Shown here: positions 24,698 through 32,307 of the stretch, one piece after another
How positions within the stretch are numbered: position 1 is the first letter of the stretch
How the letters are laid out: the number at the start of each line of letters is the position of its first letter
Assembly (NCBI GenBank): GCA_035471805.1
Contig: DATIPS010000054.1
Location: 37,898 to 101,897, forward strand
Direction of reading: 5' to 3'
Source: Acidimicrobiia bacterium
Lineage (GTDB): Bacteria > Actinomycetota > Acidimicrobiia > Spongiisociales > JAHEDJ01
Length of the DNA: 64,000 nucleotides
The notes under the pieces: model-generated
Databases searched by the model: none
Told to the model about the DNA's origin: nothing
Seen by the model: the letters and a program-made list of their open reading frames with translations, nothing else
Position numbers and translations under genes: made by a program

Positions 24698-25201
24698 GTG
24701 CCGAAATTTGACGACGACGGCGGCGATCGGAAACTCTGCATCATCGTGAGCAAGGGGACCATGGAATGGTCGACGGCCGCCATGGTTCTCGGCAACGCCG
24801 CGATCGGTGAGGGCATCGAACTGCACGTGTTCTTCACCTTCTGGGGCCTGGACGCCATCGTCGATCGCCGTATGGACAAGCTCAAGATCTCCCCGGTGGC
24901 CAACCCATCGATGAAGATCCCGGGCACCGATATCGGGATGGCCAACATGCTGGCCGGCCTGCCGGGCATGACGGCATTTGCATCGAACATGATGGCCAAG
25001 GAGATGAAGGCTCTCGATGTGCCCCCGCATCGCGAGTTCATGCAGATGGTCCACGACTCCGGCGCCCATTTCTGGGCGTGTCGGTTGACCTACGACATGC
25101 TTAAGCTGACTCGGGAGGATCTCTGGGATGGGGTCGAAGATGTGATTTCGGCTACCGACTTCATGGAGCTCTCCGAAGGCGCACAGATCATTTTCATCTG
25201 A
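24698..25201 (+). CDS. DsrE/DsrF/DrsH-like sulfur-transfer protein
   Basis: 167-aa DsrE2-type protein. Features: KLCIIVSKGTMEWSTAAMVLGNAAIG at the N-terminus, the hydrophobic HVFFTFWGLDAIVD segment near residue 46, an MANMLAGLPGMTAFASNMMAKEMKA midsection and VHDSGAHFWACRLTYDML near 123. Cys at residue 14 and the Cys in HFWACRLT are candidate sulfur acceptors. GTG start at 24698 follows GGAAGGAG. Last gene of the operon, followed by a strong hairpin. Likely accepts persulfide from the DsrC/TusE-like carrier; no DsrAB or sHdr genes are in the window. Confidence 0.88.
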   Translation: MPKFDDDGGDRKLCIIVSKGTMEWSTAAMVLGNAAIGEGIELHVFFTFWGLDAIVDRRMDKLKISPVANPSMKIPGTDIGMANMLAGLPGMTAFASNMMAKEMKALDVPPHREFMQMVHDSGAHFWACRLTYDMLKLTREDLWDGVEDVISATDFMELSEGAQIIFI

Positions 25202-25232
25202 GGAAAACGTACCTCGTACGACTGGCAACGAC

Positions 25233-25268
25233 TTGGGCCGCCCACGAGGGCGGCCCAATCGCGTTTTC
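25233..25268 (+). terminator. Hairpin terminator after the sulfur operon
   Basis: A perfect 11-bp stem, TTGGGCCGCCC / GGGCGGCCCAA with loop ACGA, lies 31 bp after the DsrE-like stop. A TTTTCT tract follows a few bases later, so it is probably rho-independent, although the U-tract is 5 nt off the stem. Confidence 0.7.
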
Positions 25269-25386
25269 TCCCCCGCACGAGCGGGGGAGATCCCTGAGTC
25301 TTCGAAGGGAGAGGGGGCAAGCGCAAGACAGCCCCCCTCGCCCTCGAAGACTCGGGCACTCCCCCCGCCGGCGGCGGGGGGAGAAA
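25267..25386. repeat. ~120-bp imperfect palindromic element, copy 1
   Basis: The left half starts with hairpin TCTCCCCCGC/GCGGGGGAGA (25267-25290), followed by GAGTCTTCGAAGGGAGAG; the right half is its approximate reverse complement, ending in the GCCGGCGG-containing hairpin at 25360-25386. The two halves can pair around a 12-nt loop near 25319-25330. Nothing coding was found. It lies between the convergent dsrE-like and DUF302 genes. Confidence 0.65.
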
Positions 25387-25404
25387 CAGGTTTGCTTTCC
25401 TCTC

Positions 25405-25529
25405 CGGGCGCCTGATGGGGGAGGTGGTTGCGGGTCCGAAGGACTGGGAGCGGTGGGGGCAGGCGCAAGACAGCCCCCCTCGCCCTCGAAGACTCGGGCA
25501 CTCCCCCCGCCGGTGGCGGGGGGAGAAAC
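25405..25529. repeat. ~120-bp palindromic element, copy 2
   Basis: The right half (25463-25529) repeats 25321-25387 with one mismatch in 67 bp. The left part (25405-25462) is a diverged version of the left half of copy 1. Together they look like a tandem duplication of a GC-rich, hairpin-rich intergenic element. Short tandem phrases follow (ccaattgccaattgcc, 25553-25567; ctgcctaccgcctaccgcc, 25578-25596). Confidence 0.6.
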
Positions 25530-25602
25530 GCGAATCCCCCAGGTCTGGCGGGGCCAATTGCCAATTGCCTGCTCCTACTGCCTACCGCCTACCGCCCGCT
25601 AC

Positions 25603-26001
25603 TCACGCTTCCAGCATCTCCATCGCTCTTGCCAGCTTCTCGCGAGCCTCCGCGGCAATGATCTCCATCTCGGGCGCGTCGGTGACCGAGTTCATGATTC
25701 CGGGGTCCAGCGCTTCCACGATCGTGCCCGATTCGCTCTCGTACACGACGACATTGCAGGGGAGCAGCAGGCCGATTTCCTCTTCAGCGCCCAGGGCTCG
25801 ATTGGCCAGAACCGGGTTGCAGGCGCCCAGAATCTTATAGGCGGGCCGATCGACGCCTATCTTCTCTTTGAGCGTTGCCTGCACGTCGATCTCGGTCAGG
25901 ACCCCGAATCCCTCCACCGCCAGGGCGGCGCGCGTCCGGGTCTCTGCTTCCTCTACTCCGACTTCGAGAATCACTCTCAGTCCATAGGGCCTTTGCTCCA
26001 T
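25603..26001 (-). CDS. DUF302 family protein
   Basis: 132-aa DUF302 protein: GFGVLTEIDVQATLKEKIGVDRPAYKILGACNPVLANRALGAEEEIGLLLPCNVVVYE is the family core, with Cys in GACNP and LPCN. Known: DUF302 genes are often next to sulfur-oxidation, CsoR/CstR or SQR genes; function unknown. ATG 26001 follows AGAGGAG. It converges on the sulfur operon and shares the repeat-rich gap with it. A CsoR/CstR-like operator overlaps its promoter, so it may be switched by copper or persulfide. Confidence 0.9.
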   Translation of the reverse strand: MEQRPYGLRVILEVGVEEAETRTRAALAVEGFGVLTEIDVQATLKEKIGVDRPAYKILGACNPVLANRALGAEEEIGLLLPCNVVVYESESGTIVEALDPGIMNSVTDAPEMEIIAAEAREKLARAMEMLEA

Positions 26002-26029
26002 TGCTCCTCTTTCCCCCGATGGGCCATTG

Positions 26030-26045
26030 ATACCCCCCGGAGTAT
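26030..26045. promoter_or_regulatory. CsoR/CstR-like operator overlapping the DUF302 promoter
   Basis: ATACCCCCCGGAGTAT is a 16-bp pseudo-palindrome (one mismatch) of the TACC-(G/C tract)-GGTA type bound by CsoR-family repressors. A minus-strand -10 TATACT (26046-26041) overlaps it, which would place the start of transcription about 35 bp upstream of DUF302. Confidence 0.55.
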
Positions 26046-26162
26046 ATCTCGGTTGCCGCCGCCCAGGCGTGCGGTTCGGCGGTCAGTCGGGGACGTTGGC
26101 CCCTAGTCGTTTTCTCCGCGGCGTGGGATGGTTTCCACACTAGGTGAGAGGCGTAGAGCAGG

Positions 26163-26651
26163 TTGTTTGTCTATTACTTCGTCTACGTCGACCGACCGTT
26201 CCGGAAGGTCGAGCGAGAACTTCTCGATCGATTCGAGGAGTTGGACGTGTGGGCTTCGGAGGCCTACCGGGATGGGGAGAATATCCGGGCGAGAATGGCC
26301 GTCGGCAAGTCGCCTTTGCTGGCGAAGGAGGTCTCGCTCCACGTTGGTGAGCCCATTCGAGCGCATGCCCACACCACCCTGCCGTTGATGTGGGACGCCA
26401 CCGGTTCACCGGGCCTGTTCCCGAGGATGCTGGCCGACCTCATTGTCGCCCCGCTCGGCTCATCGAGGGCTCAGCTGACCTTCAGGGGTTCCTACGACCC
26501 ACCACTCGGACCCGTCGGTGAAGTTCTCGATCGGGCTTTGCTGCATCGCGTCGCCGAGGCCAGTGTCAAGGCTTTCATGGATCGAATCGCGTCTGCGCTG
26601 AGTGATGCCGATGGTCCGGCGAACTCCGAGAGGGAGATAGTCGGCAGCTGA
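26163..26651 (+). CDS. Hypothetical protein (actinobacterial, steroid-binding-like length)
   Basis: 162-aa soluble protein with no family I can name. The N-terminus (VYYFVYVDRPFRKVERELL) and the LPLMWDATGSPGLFPRMLADLIVAPLGSSRAQLTFRGSYDPPLG segment suggest an SRPBCC-like helix-grip fold that ends with a long C-terminal helix (LLHRVAEASVKAFMDRIASAL). That would mean a hydrophobic ligand pocket, inferred only. An in-frame TAG just upstream forces TTG 26163 as the first start; a TACACT -10 lies about 22 bp upstream. It stands alone between DUF302 and the kinase gene. Confidence 0.65.
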   Translation: MFVYYFVYVDRPFRKVERELLDRFEELDVWASEAYRDGENIRARMAVGKSPLLAKEVSLHVGEPIRAHAHTTLPLMWDATGSPGLFPRMLADLIVAPLGSSRAQLTFRGSYDPPLGPVGEVLDRALLHRVAEASVKAFMDRIASALSDADGPANSEREIVGS

Positions 26652-26715
26652 TCGCAGTCGGCGCTCGGCCGGCGCGGAAAACCGCGTGCGAAGTGCCCAA
26701 CCGGCCCGGCAGGGC

Positions 26716-27831
26716 CTAGAGCGGCAGGCTTATCAGGACGGTCGTACCCTGGCCGGGTGATGTGTTGATCGTCGTGGAACCCCGGGCTTTGTCGGCCCGC
26801 GATCGGAGATTATCGAGTCCCATACCCTTGGAAACGGTGGAGGGATCGAATCCGTCGCCGTCATCGGTGACCGAGATCAGGACACAGTCGGCACCCTCTT
26901 CGATCGTCACGGAGATCTTCGTCGCTCCGGAATGGCGCAGGGCATTACTGAGCGCCTCGCGGATCATCTGCAGGGCGTCGTCGACCGCCGTTCCGGGTAG
27001 CTCGGCTGCCTCCTTGCTGACATGAACATCGACATCGGCTCCGTACGGTCCGGCCAGCTGGCCGACCAGGTCGGCGAGCTCGAGGCGCAGATTGCGACGG
27101 GTCCATACGGGCGGGCGCAGGTCGAATATGTAGCGTCGAAGTGCCGCGATCGACTCATCGAGCCGGCCGACCGCCTCGTCCAGTCCGGAGTGAACGGCCT
27201 CGTCCTTGATGTTGTGACCGAGCGCTTGCAGAGACAAACCAACCGCGAAGAGATCCTGGATGATCGCATCGTGCAGATCTCTGGCGATGCGCTCCCGGTC
27301 TTCGACCACCGCAACCCGGCGAAGCCTTCGCTGCAGCCGCGCCGTCGAAATCGCCGAGCCCGCTATGACTGCCAGCGCCTCCACGAGAGCCTCATCGTCG
27401 ATTGTGAATCCGCTCTTCTTCTCCGTCAGGTAGAGGTTGCCGAAGACCGCGTCGCCGATCCTGATCGGAACTCCGAGAAACGACTCCATGGGTGGGTGGT
27501 GATCTGGAAAACCAATGTAATCCGGATGATCGGAGAGGCGGTCGAGGCGCATCGTGGTCGCCACGCGCGTAATCGTGCCCAGAACTCCGCGGCCGCGCGG
27601 TGGATCGCCCATCTTGGCGGCGAGGTCGGGGTCGATTCCCACATGAAGGAACTGGATGAGGGTGCTGTGCTCGCCGATGACGCCGAGGGCGCCGTATTTG
27701 GCCCCGGTGAGGTCCATTGCCGTCTCGACGGTGGTCCAGAGGACGGCCGTCAGGTCGGTCTGCCCTGCGACCGCGGCTGCGCCTTCGACCATTTGGGCGA
27801 GTCTGCTCGCCGGGAGCTTTGCGTCGACCAT
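26716..27831 (-). CDS. GAF-domain sensor histidine kinase (HisKA_3/NarX family, DevS-like)
   Basis: 371-aa cytosolic kinase. GAF domain at residues ~20-165 (YGALGVIGEHSTLIQFLHVGID; GFPDHHPPMESFLGVPIRIGD; FGNLYLTEK), similar to a GAF of DevS/DosT; haem binding cannot be told. HisKA_3 box ERIARDLHDAIIQDL gives phospho-His187. HATPase_c has DALQMIREALSNALRHSGA, VTDDGDGFDP and KGMGLDNLRSRA. I start at ATG 27831, 6 nt after TATCCT, because the longer frame to 27954 would leave no room for a promoter before the divergent response regulator. Its partner is almost certainly that divergent regulator. Confidence 0.9.
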   Translation of the reverse strand: MVDAKLPASRLAQMVEGAAAVAGQTDLTAVLWTTVETAMDLTGAKYGALGVIGEHSTLIQFLHVGIDPDLAAKMGDPPRGRGVLGTITRVATTMRLDRLSDHPDYIGFPDHHPPMESFLGVPIRIGDAVFGNLYLTEKKSGFTIDDEALVEALAVIAGSAISTARLQRRLRRVAVVEDRERIARDLHDAIIQDLFAVGLSLQALGHNIKDEAVHSGLDEAVGRLDESIAALRRYIFDLRPPVWTRRNLRLELADLVGQLAGPYGADVDVHVSKEAAELPGTAVDDALQMIREALSNALRHSGATKISVTIEEGADCVLISVTDDGDGFDPSTVSKGMGLDNLRSRADKARGSTTINTSPGQGTTVLISLPL

Positions 27832-27837
27832 GGCGAA

Positions 27838-27843
27838 AGGATA
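27838..27843 (-). promoter_or_regulatory. -10 element of the histidine kinase gene, predicted leaderless
   Basis: TATCCT on the minus strand, 6 nt before ATG 27831. An approximate -35 (TTCGGC) lies 17-18 bp further upstream. Confidence 0.55.
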
Positions 27844-27956
27844 TCCGAGAATTTCGATACTGCCGAACTCGGGACCTTCGTCGGTGTTCTTCGGGGCGGA
27901 AGGTCCAGAGGCGAAAGTCACATTCCGGTTACTCTGAGGTCTGGGAGAAGCCATTT

Positions 27957-28625
27957 ATGCGAATCGTGGTTGTGGATGATCATGAGATCGTTCGCCAAGG
28001 TCTGAAAGCCCTGCTCGAAGCCGAGGAGGATTTCAGTGTTGTCGGTGAGGCCGGTTCGGTCGCCGAAGCCGTTCGAAGGGTGGGCTACGAATCTCCGGAT
28101 GTGGTCGTCATGGACGTCCGGCTGCCGGACGGTTCGGGCGTTGAGGCTTGTCGTGAGATCAGGTCTCGCTGGCCGAGCGTCAAGGTACTCATGCTGACCT
28201 CCTACGCAGACGAGGAGGCTTTGATGTCGGCGATCGTCGCCGGCGCCTCCGGCTACGTTCTCAAACGAATCGACTCGCACGATCTCGTCAACAACCTGCG
28301 CCGAGTGGCCGCCGGAGAGTCTCTACTCGACGGCGAGATGACGGATCGCCTGTTCCGGAAGCTGCGCGGTGACGAGCCTGATGATCCGTTGCTGGCTCGT
28401 CTCACTCCCCAGGAGCGCAAGATCCTGGACCACATCGCCGAAGGTCTGACCAACCGCGAGATTTCTGAGGAGATGTTCCTCGCCGAGAAGACGGTGAAGA
28501 ACTACGTGTCGAACCTGCTTGCCAAGTTGGAGATGAGCCGGCGAAGCGAGGCTGCCGCCTACGCGGCTCGACTCTCGGCGCGTCGCGATCAGGATTACCC
28601 GCCGGAGGTCTGGGCGGGCAAGTGA
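27957..28625 (+). CDS. NarL/DevR-family response regulator
   Basis: 222-aa DNA-binding response regulator. Receiver domain: acidic pair DD at 7-8, phosphoacceptor D53 (VVVMDVRLPDGSG), LTSYAD and Lys in YVLKRI. LuxR-type HTH in the last 65 residues: LTPQERKILDHIAEGLTNREISEEMFLAEKTVKNYV. Closest in appearance to DevR/DosR-type regulators of hypoxia or redox stress. ATG 27957 follows GGGAGAAG; the longer frame from 27717 is antisense to the kinase. Divergently transcribed from the kinase with 125 bp between. Confidence 0.92.
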   Translation: MRIVVVDDHEIVRQGLKALLEAEEDFSVVGEAGSVAEAVRRVGYESPDVVVMDVRLPDGSGVEACREIRSRWPSVKVLMLTSYADEEALMSAIVAGASGYVLKRIDSHDLVNNLRRVAAGESLLDGEMTDRLFRKLRGDEPDDPLLARLTPQERKILDHIAEGLTNREISEEMFLAEKTVKNYVSNLLAKLEMSRRSEAAAYAARLSARRDQDYPPEVWAGK

Positions 28626-28738
28626 GTGCCCGTCGGTTCCGGCGATTACGCTGATGTAGGATCCGGCTTTGTCGGGTCGGATGCCGTTCGCGGAGGCGAC
28701 TCTCGAACGCTTCTTCCCGGCGCTGAAGGGAGCATGAC

Positions 28739-29392
28739 ATGCGGGTTCTCGACCTCATGACAACCGAGGTAGCAACGGTTACTCCCGATGTGAGCCTCAA
28801 AGAAGCGGCGCGCCTGATGACCGATATCGGCGTGAGTGGAATCCCCGTGCTCGACGAGAACGAACGACTCGTCGGCATCATCACCGAAGCAGACTTCCTT
28901 GCTCGCGAAGCCGGCCGTGTCGAGCCACGCCAGAGAAGACTTCTGGACGCTTTATTCAGCGCGCCGCAGGTGGCTGAGGCGGAGACAGTCGAACAGGTCA
29001 TGACACACGATCCGGTCGTCATTTACCCGGAGGCAAGCCTGACCGAAGCGGCCCGTGTGATGGTGAATCACGGCGTGAAGCGTTTGCCCGTTGTCGACGC
29101 GGACGGCAACCTGCGCGGCGTCATAAGCCGTGCCGACGTCGTCGCCGCATTCACTCGCCCCGACGACGTCATCGAGGATGAAATCCGTGAGGACGTGATT
29201 CGCCGGATACTCTTCCTCGAGGAGGTGGCGGTGAACGTGTCCGTGGTCGATGGGGTCGTCACGTTGTCTGGATCGGTGCCGACCAAGAGCGATGCCCGTC
29301 TCCTGGAGGAGCTCACCAGGCGGCTCGACGGGGTAGTGCGGCTCAAGAGCGATGTCGCCTATGAGGTCGACGACCAGCGGCCGGTCGATTAG
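28739..29392 (+). CDS. CBS-pair and BON-domain protein
   Basis: 217-aa protein. Two CBS motifs form a Bateman module (MTTEVATVTPDVSLKEAARLMTDIGVSGIPV at 7-37; VMTHDPVVIYPEASLTEAARVMVNHGVKRLPV at ~86-117). A BON domain follows at ~145-212 (IRRILFLEEVAVNVSVVDGVVTLSGSVPTKSDARLL). Known: these CBS-BON proteins are common in Actinobacteria and often belong to DevR regulons; they bind adenylates. ATG follows GAAGGGAG. Its position 110 bp after the DevR-like regulator fits that idea. Confidence 0.92.
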   Translation: MRVLDLMTTEVATVTPDVSLKEAARLMTDIGVSGIPVLDENERLVGIITEADFLAREAGRVEPRQRRLLDALFSAPQVAEAETVEQVMTHDPVVIYPEASLTEAARVMVNHGVKRLPVVDADGNLRGVISRADVVAAFTRPDDVIEDEIREDVIRRILFLEEVAVNVSVVDGVVTLSGSVPTKSDARLLEELTRRLDGVVRLKSDVAYEVDDQRPVD

Positions 29393-29452
29393 CCGGCACA
29401 CAACCACCAGGATCGGGTACGCTTTCACACCGATCGAAGACGAGGGGACCTC

Positions 29453-30064
29453 ATGGCACAGGCGCGTGGAAAACGTCTCATTCAGGAGCGCCAGCGAAAA
29501 GAAGCCGAGCAGCAGGAACGCAAACGTTCCGCCGAACGCCGGCGCATGCTGGTGATCGCCGCCGCCGCCGTCGCCACGCTGGCTCTGGGAGTCGGCTGGA
29601 TCTTCCTCGCTCCGGGACCCCCCTGGATCGCTTTCGACAGCGTCGGAAACGATCACATCGAAGCCATCGGCGACCCTCACGTCGCCTACAACAGCTCTCC
29701 TCCTTCGTCCGGCCCTCACATAGGGGGTCTCGTCGGATGGGAGGAGCATTCCGAACAGATCCCGCCGGAAGCCTTTGTGCATAACCTGGAGGACGGTGGG
29801 GTGGCACTCACGTACAACTGCCCGGAGGGATGCGACGGTGTTGTCGGCACTCTTCGATCTGTGCTGGCCGATTACCAGAACGACAGCGTCCTCATGTTCC
29901 CCTACGACGACGTCGTCGACCCCGACGGTGTTGCACGCACCGGCGCCGCGGTAGCGTGGGGACGTGTCTTCTACTTCGACGACTTCTCCGACCCCGAAAC
30001 CGAGAAAGACCTCCGAGCATTCATCGACAGCTTCGAGGGAATCAACAACCACGTCGGTGCCTGA
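29453..30064 (+). CDS. DUF3105 membrane-anchored protein
   Basis: 203 aa: basic coiled N-terminus (residues 1-31), one transmembrane helix (~32-52), then an extracytoplasmic DUF3105 domain with the hallmark AYNSSPPSSGPHIGG (~82-96), a VHNLEDGGVALTYNCPEGC segment and FDDFSDPE near the C-terminus. Two Cys in NCPEGC could form a disulfide. Function is unknown in the family, which is frequently next to copper or membrane-stress genes. ATG follows GAGGGG. The stop lies inside the next gene (GTG 30057), so the two are coupled. Confidence 0.9.
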   Translation: MAQARGKRLIQERQRKEAEQQERKRSAERRRMLVIAAAAVATLALGVGWIFLAPGPPWIAFDSVGNDHIEAIGDPHVAYNSSPPSSGPHIGGLVGWEEHSEQIPPEAFVHNLEDGGVALTYNCPEGCDGVVGTLRSVLADYQNDSVLMFPYDDVVDPDGVARTGAAVAWGRVFYFDDFSDPETEKDLRAFIDSFEGINNHVGA

Positions 30065-30902
30065 CGCCGCATCCGTCTCGCTGCCCGGCGGAGTAGGAGA
30101 TCTCGCGACGATCACGTGGCCGGGCGACGGGGCGACCGGTCTCTTCCTCGCCCATGCGACTGGGTTTTGCAAGGAGGTGTGGGAGCCGGTCGTTGCCCAC
30201 CTTCGTCCTTACATCGCGGGGTCGATCGTGGCGTGGGACGGTCGCGCTCACGGGGCTTCGTCGGCGGGCACCCCTCCCTTCGACTGGTGGGATTTCGGGC
30301 GGGACGCTCTCGAGGTAGTCGACTCGATCGACCTCGGAATCCGCGTCGGAGTCGGACACTCGATGGGCGGTGCGGCGCTGGCGATGGCCGAAATCCTGCG
30401 ACCGGGTACATTCGACGGTCTGGTTCTGATCGAGCCGATCGTGTTTCCCCCGCCGTTCGGGCGGTTCGACAACATGATGGCGGAGGTCGCGCGCAAGCGG
30501 CGTTCGTTCTTTGCCTCCCCGGAGGAAGCACATTCAAACTTCGCCGGCAAGGCTGCGTTTTCTGCATGGGATTCCAGAGCAATGGAGGCCTACATCCGGG
30601 GTGGCCTCAGGGTCGTCGACGATGCCTGGCTTCTTTCCTGCAGCCCGCACCATGAGGCCGAGGTGTACAGGGGAGGCTCTGCCCACGGAGCATTCGATCG
30701 CCTCGGAGAAATCGGGATACCCGTTCTCCTGCTGGCGGGAGAACACTCGACGACTCACGACGAGGACCTCGTCGAGATTCTGTTGTCCCAACTCGTCTCC
30801 GGTTCGGCGGTCATCGTGCCGGACGCCGGACACTTCCTTCCGATGGAGAAGCCGGCAACGGTCGCCGAGTTGATCCTCGACTTCACTTCCCGGCTCACGT
30901 GA
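30057..30902 (+). CDS. Alpha/beta hydrolase
   Basis: 281-aa alpha/beta-hydrolase. Oxyanion region FLAHATGFCKEVWEP, nucleophile elbow GVGHSMGG (Ser), acid probably in LLLAGEHSTTHD, and final His in VIVPDAGHFLPMEKPATVAE. Fully canonical, so active; substrate unknown. GTG 30057 is chosen because it overlaps the DUF3105 stop and starts just before the first strand; the longer frame is out of phase with homology. It precedes the menF gene with its own promoter, and is not MenH (a better candidate is at 34037). Confidence 0.85.
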   Translation: MPDAASVSLPGGVGDLATITWPGDGATGLFLAHATGFCKEVWEPVVAHLRPYIAGSIVAWDGRAHGASSAGTPPFDWWDFGRDALEVVDSIDLGIRVGVGHSMGGAALAMAEILRPGTFDGLVLIEPIVFPPPFGRFDNMMAEVARKRRSFFASPEEAHSNFAGKAAFSAWDSRAMEAYIRGGLRVVDDAWLLSCSPHHEAEVYRGGSAHGAFDRLGEIGIPVLLLAGEHSTTHDEDLVEILLSQLVSGSAVIVPDAGHFLPMEKPATVAELILDFTSRLT

Positions 30903-30925
30903 CGGTGCCCTCGCCCGGACGGCCG

Positions 30926-30931
30926 TAGAAT
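30926..30931 (+). promoter_or_regulatory. -10 element of menF
   Basis: TAGAAT lies 9 nt before GTG 30941. A leader of at most 2-3 nt is expected. Confidence 0.4.
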
Positions 30932-30940
30932 CAACGATTC

Positions 30941-32248
30941 GTGCTGTTTCCCGACCATGTTCTCGACGAATTGGAAAAGGGGCTCGCGGGCACCGCGGGC
31001 TTGCGTCTCGCGTCGGTCGGCGTAGATGTCGATCCGCTCGAGTTCGTCCGCGCTGCACACGACTCTGCCTCGTCGTCGGTGTTCTTCGGCCGGCCCGGCG
31101 GATTCGAGATCGGCGCCATCGGGTCGGTCTGGGAAGCCGCTGTGGCTTCGGGTGATGGTCGTCTGCGCCGGCTTGCCGCACAGGTTCCAGACCTGCCCGG
31201 CGCCCGGTTCCTGCTCGGGTACTCGTTCGAGGCCGACGGTCCAACCGGGGCGGAATGGGCGGACTACGGACCCGTCAGGCTGGTTCTCCCCAGCGCAGCC
31301 GTGGTGCGCGAGGGAGGCTCAACGAAACTGGTCGTGGCGGTCGACGGCGATCCTGCCTCCGGGGTAGTTCCCCTGCTGCGATCTCTCCGGCCTGCCGGAC
31401 TGCGGCGGCGGCGCCATGCCGCCGTCCGGTCGATCGAGTCGGTGCCCGCCCCGGGCGAGTGGATGGATTCGGTCGAAGAGGCCGTTGCCGCCATCGGACG
31501 CGGGCCTCTCGAGAAAGTCGTGCTTGCCCGGTCGGTTGTCGTCTCCTCCGACGTGGCAACCGACCCTTTCGACCTGGCCGTCCGACTGCGGTCCGGATAC
31601 CCGGGATGCTTCACCTATGCATGGGAGACCGGGTCGGGTTCATTCGTAGGTGCGTCACCCGAGTTGCTGGCTTCCGTGCGAGGAACGGGCGTCTTCTCCG
31701 AACCGTTGGCGGGAACCACGGCTCGCGGCGAGGGCGAAGACGACGATCGAACACTGGGTGAGCAGCTGATGGCCAGTTCCAAGAATCGGCATGAGCACCG
31801 CATCGTCATCGACGACATCGTGAGGCGGCTCGACGATCTCACGGATCACCTGGAGATCCCATCGACGCCGATGCTGCGCCGCATGACCAACATTCAGCAC
31901 CTCTCGACGCGAATCCGGGGAGTGCTACATGCCGGTATCGGCATACTCGATGTTGTCGAAGCACTGCACCCAACACCCGCCATCGGAGGATCGCCGGCCG
32001 ATGAGGCTCTCGCCGCGATCGCCAAACTCGAGATGATGGATCGGGGCTGGTATTCAGGTGGAATCGGCTGGATCGGACCCGATGGCGATGGTGATGTGGC
32101 CGTCGCGTTGAGATGCGCCTTGCTGAGGGGATCCACCGCACGGCTCTTCGCCGGAGCAGGGATAGTTGCCGGATCCGATGCTCAATCCGAGCTGGAGGAA
32201 ACGCGACTCAAGTTCGGCCCGATGCTTTCCCTGCTGACCGAGGCGTGA
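30941..32248 (+). CDS. menF: Isochorismate synthase (menaquinone biosynthesis)
   Basis: 435-aa chorismate-utilising enzyme, chorismate to isochorismate, first committed step to menaquinone. The C-terminal two thirds carry the signature blocks: GPLEKVVLARS (~187), FVGASPELLASVRGTGVFSEPLAGT (~232, containing the binding Glu/Gly residues), HEHRIVIDDI, HLSTRIRG and LHPTPAIGGSPADEA (~343), then DRGWYSGGIGWIG. The EPLAGT rather than PIAGT variant is tolerated. Part of a cluster with menD/menH/menA/menB/menE, which favours menaquinone over siderophore (entC) or salicylate use. Confidence 0.93.
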   Translation: MLFPDHVLDELEKGLAGTAGLRLASVGVDVDPLEFVRAAHDSASSSVFFGRPGGFEIGAIGSVWEAAVASGDGRLRRLAAQVPDLPGARFLLGYSFEADGPTGAEWADYGPVRLVLPSAAVVREGGSTKLVVAVDGDPASGVVPLLRSLRPAGLRRRRHAAVRSIESVPAPGEWMDSVEEAVAAIGRGPLEKVVLARSVVVSSDVATDPFDLAVRLRSGYPGCFTYAWETGSGSFVGASPELLASVRGTGVFSEPLAGTTARGEGEDDDRTLGEQLMASSKNRHEHRIVIDDIVRRLDDLTDHLEIPSTPMLRRMTNIQHLSTRIRGVLHAGIGILDVVEALHPTPAIGGSPADEALAAIAKLEMMDRGWYSGGIGWIGPDGDGDVAVALRCALLRGSTARLFAGAGIVAGSDAQSELEETRLKFGPMLSLLTEA

Positions 32249-32307
32249 GAGTCCGAACCCGGGGGGCGTTCGGCGCCCGAGCCCCTGTCGTCGCCGGCTC
32301 GTGATGT

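Noticed and set aside
25202..25602. CRISPR-like array in the repeat-rich gap
   Set aside because: There are only two long near-identical copies with self-complementary structure, no regular short repeats and spacers, and no cas genes.
30057..30902. This alpha/beta hydrolase as menH
   Set aside because: Although near menF, the hydrolase at 34037, divergent from menD, has the better MenH-like HGFTQHG and GYSQGG blocks.
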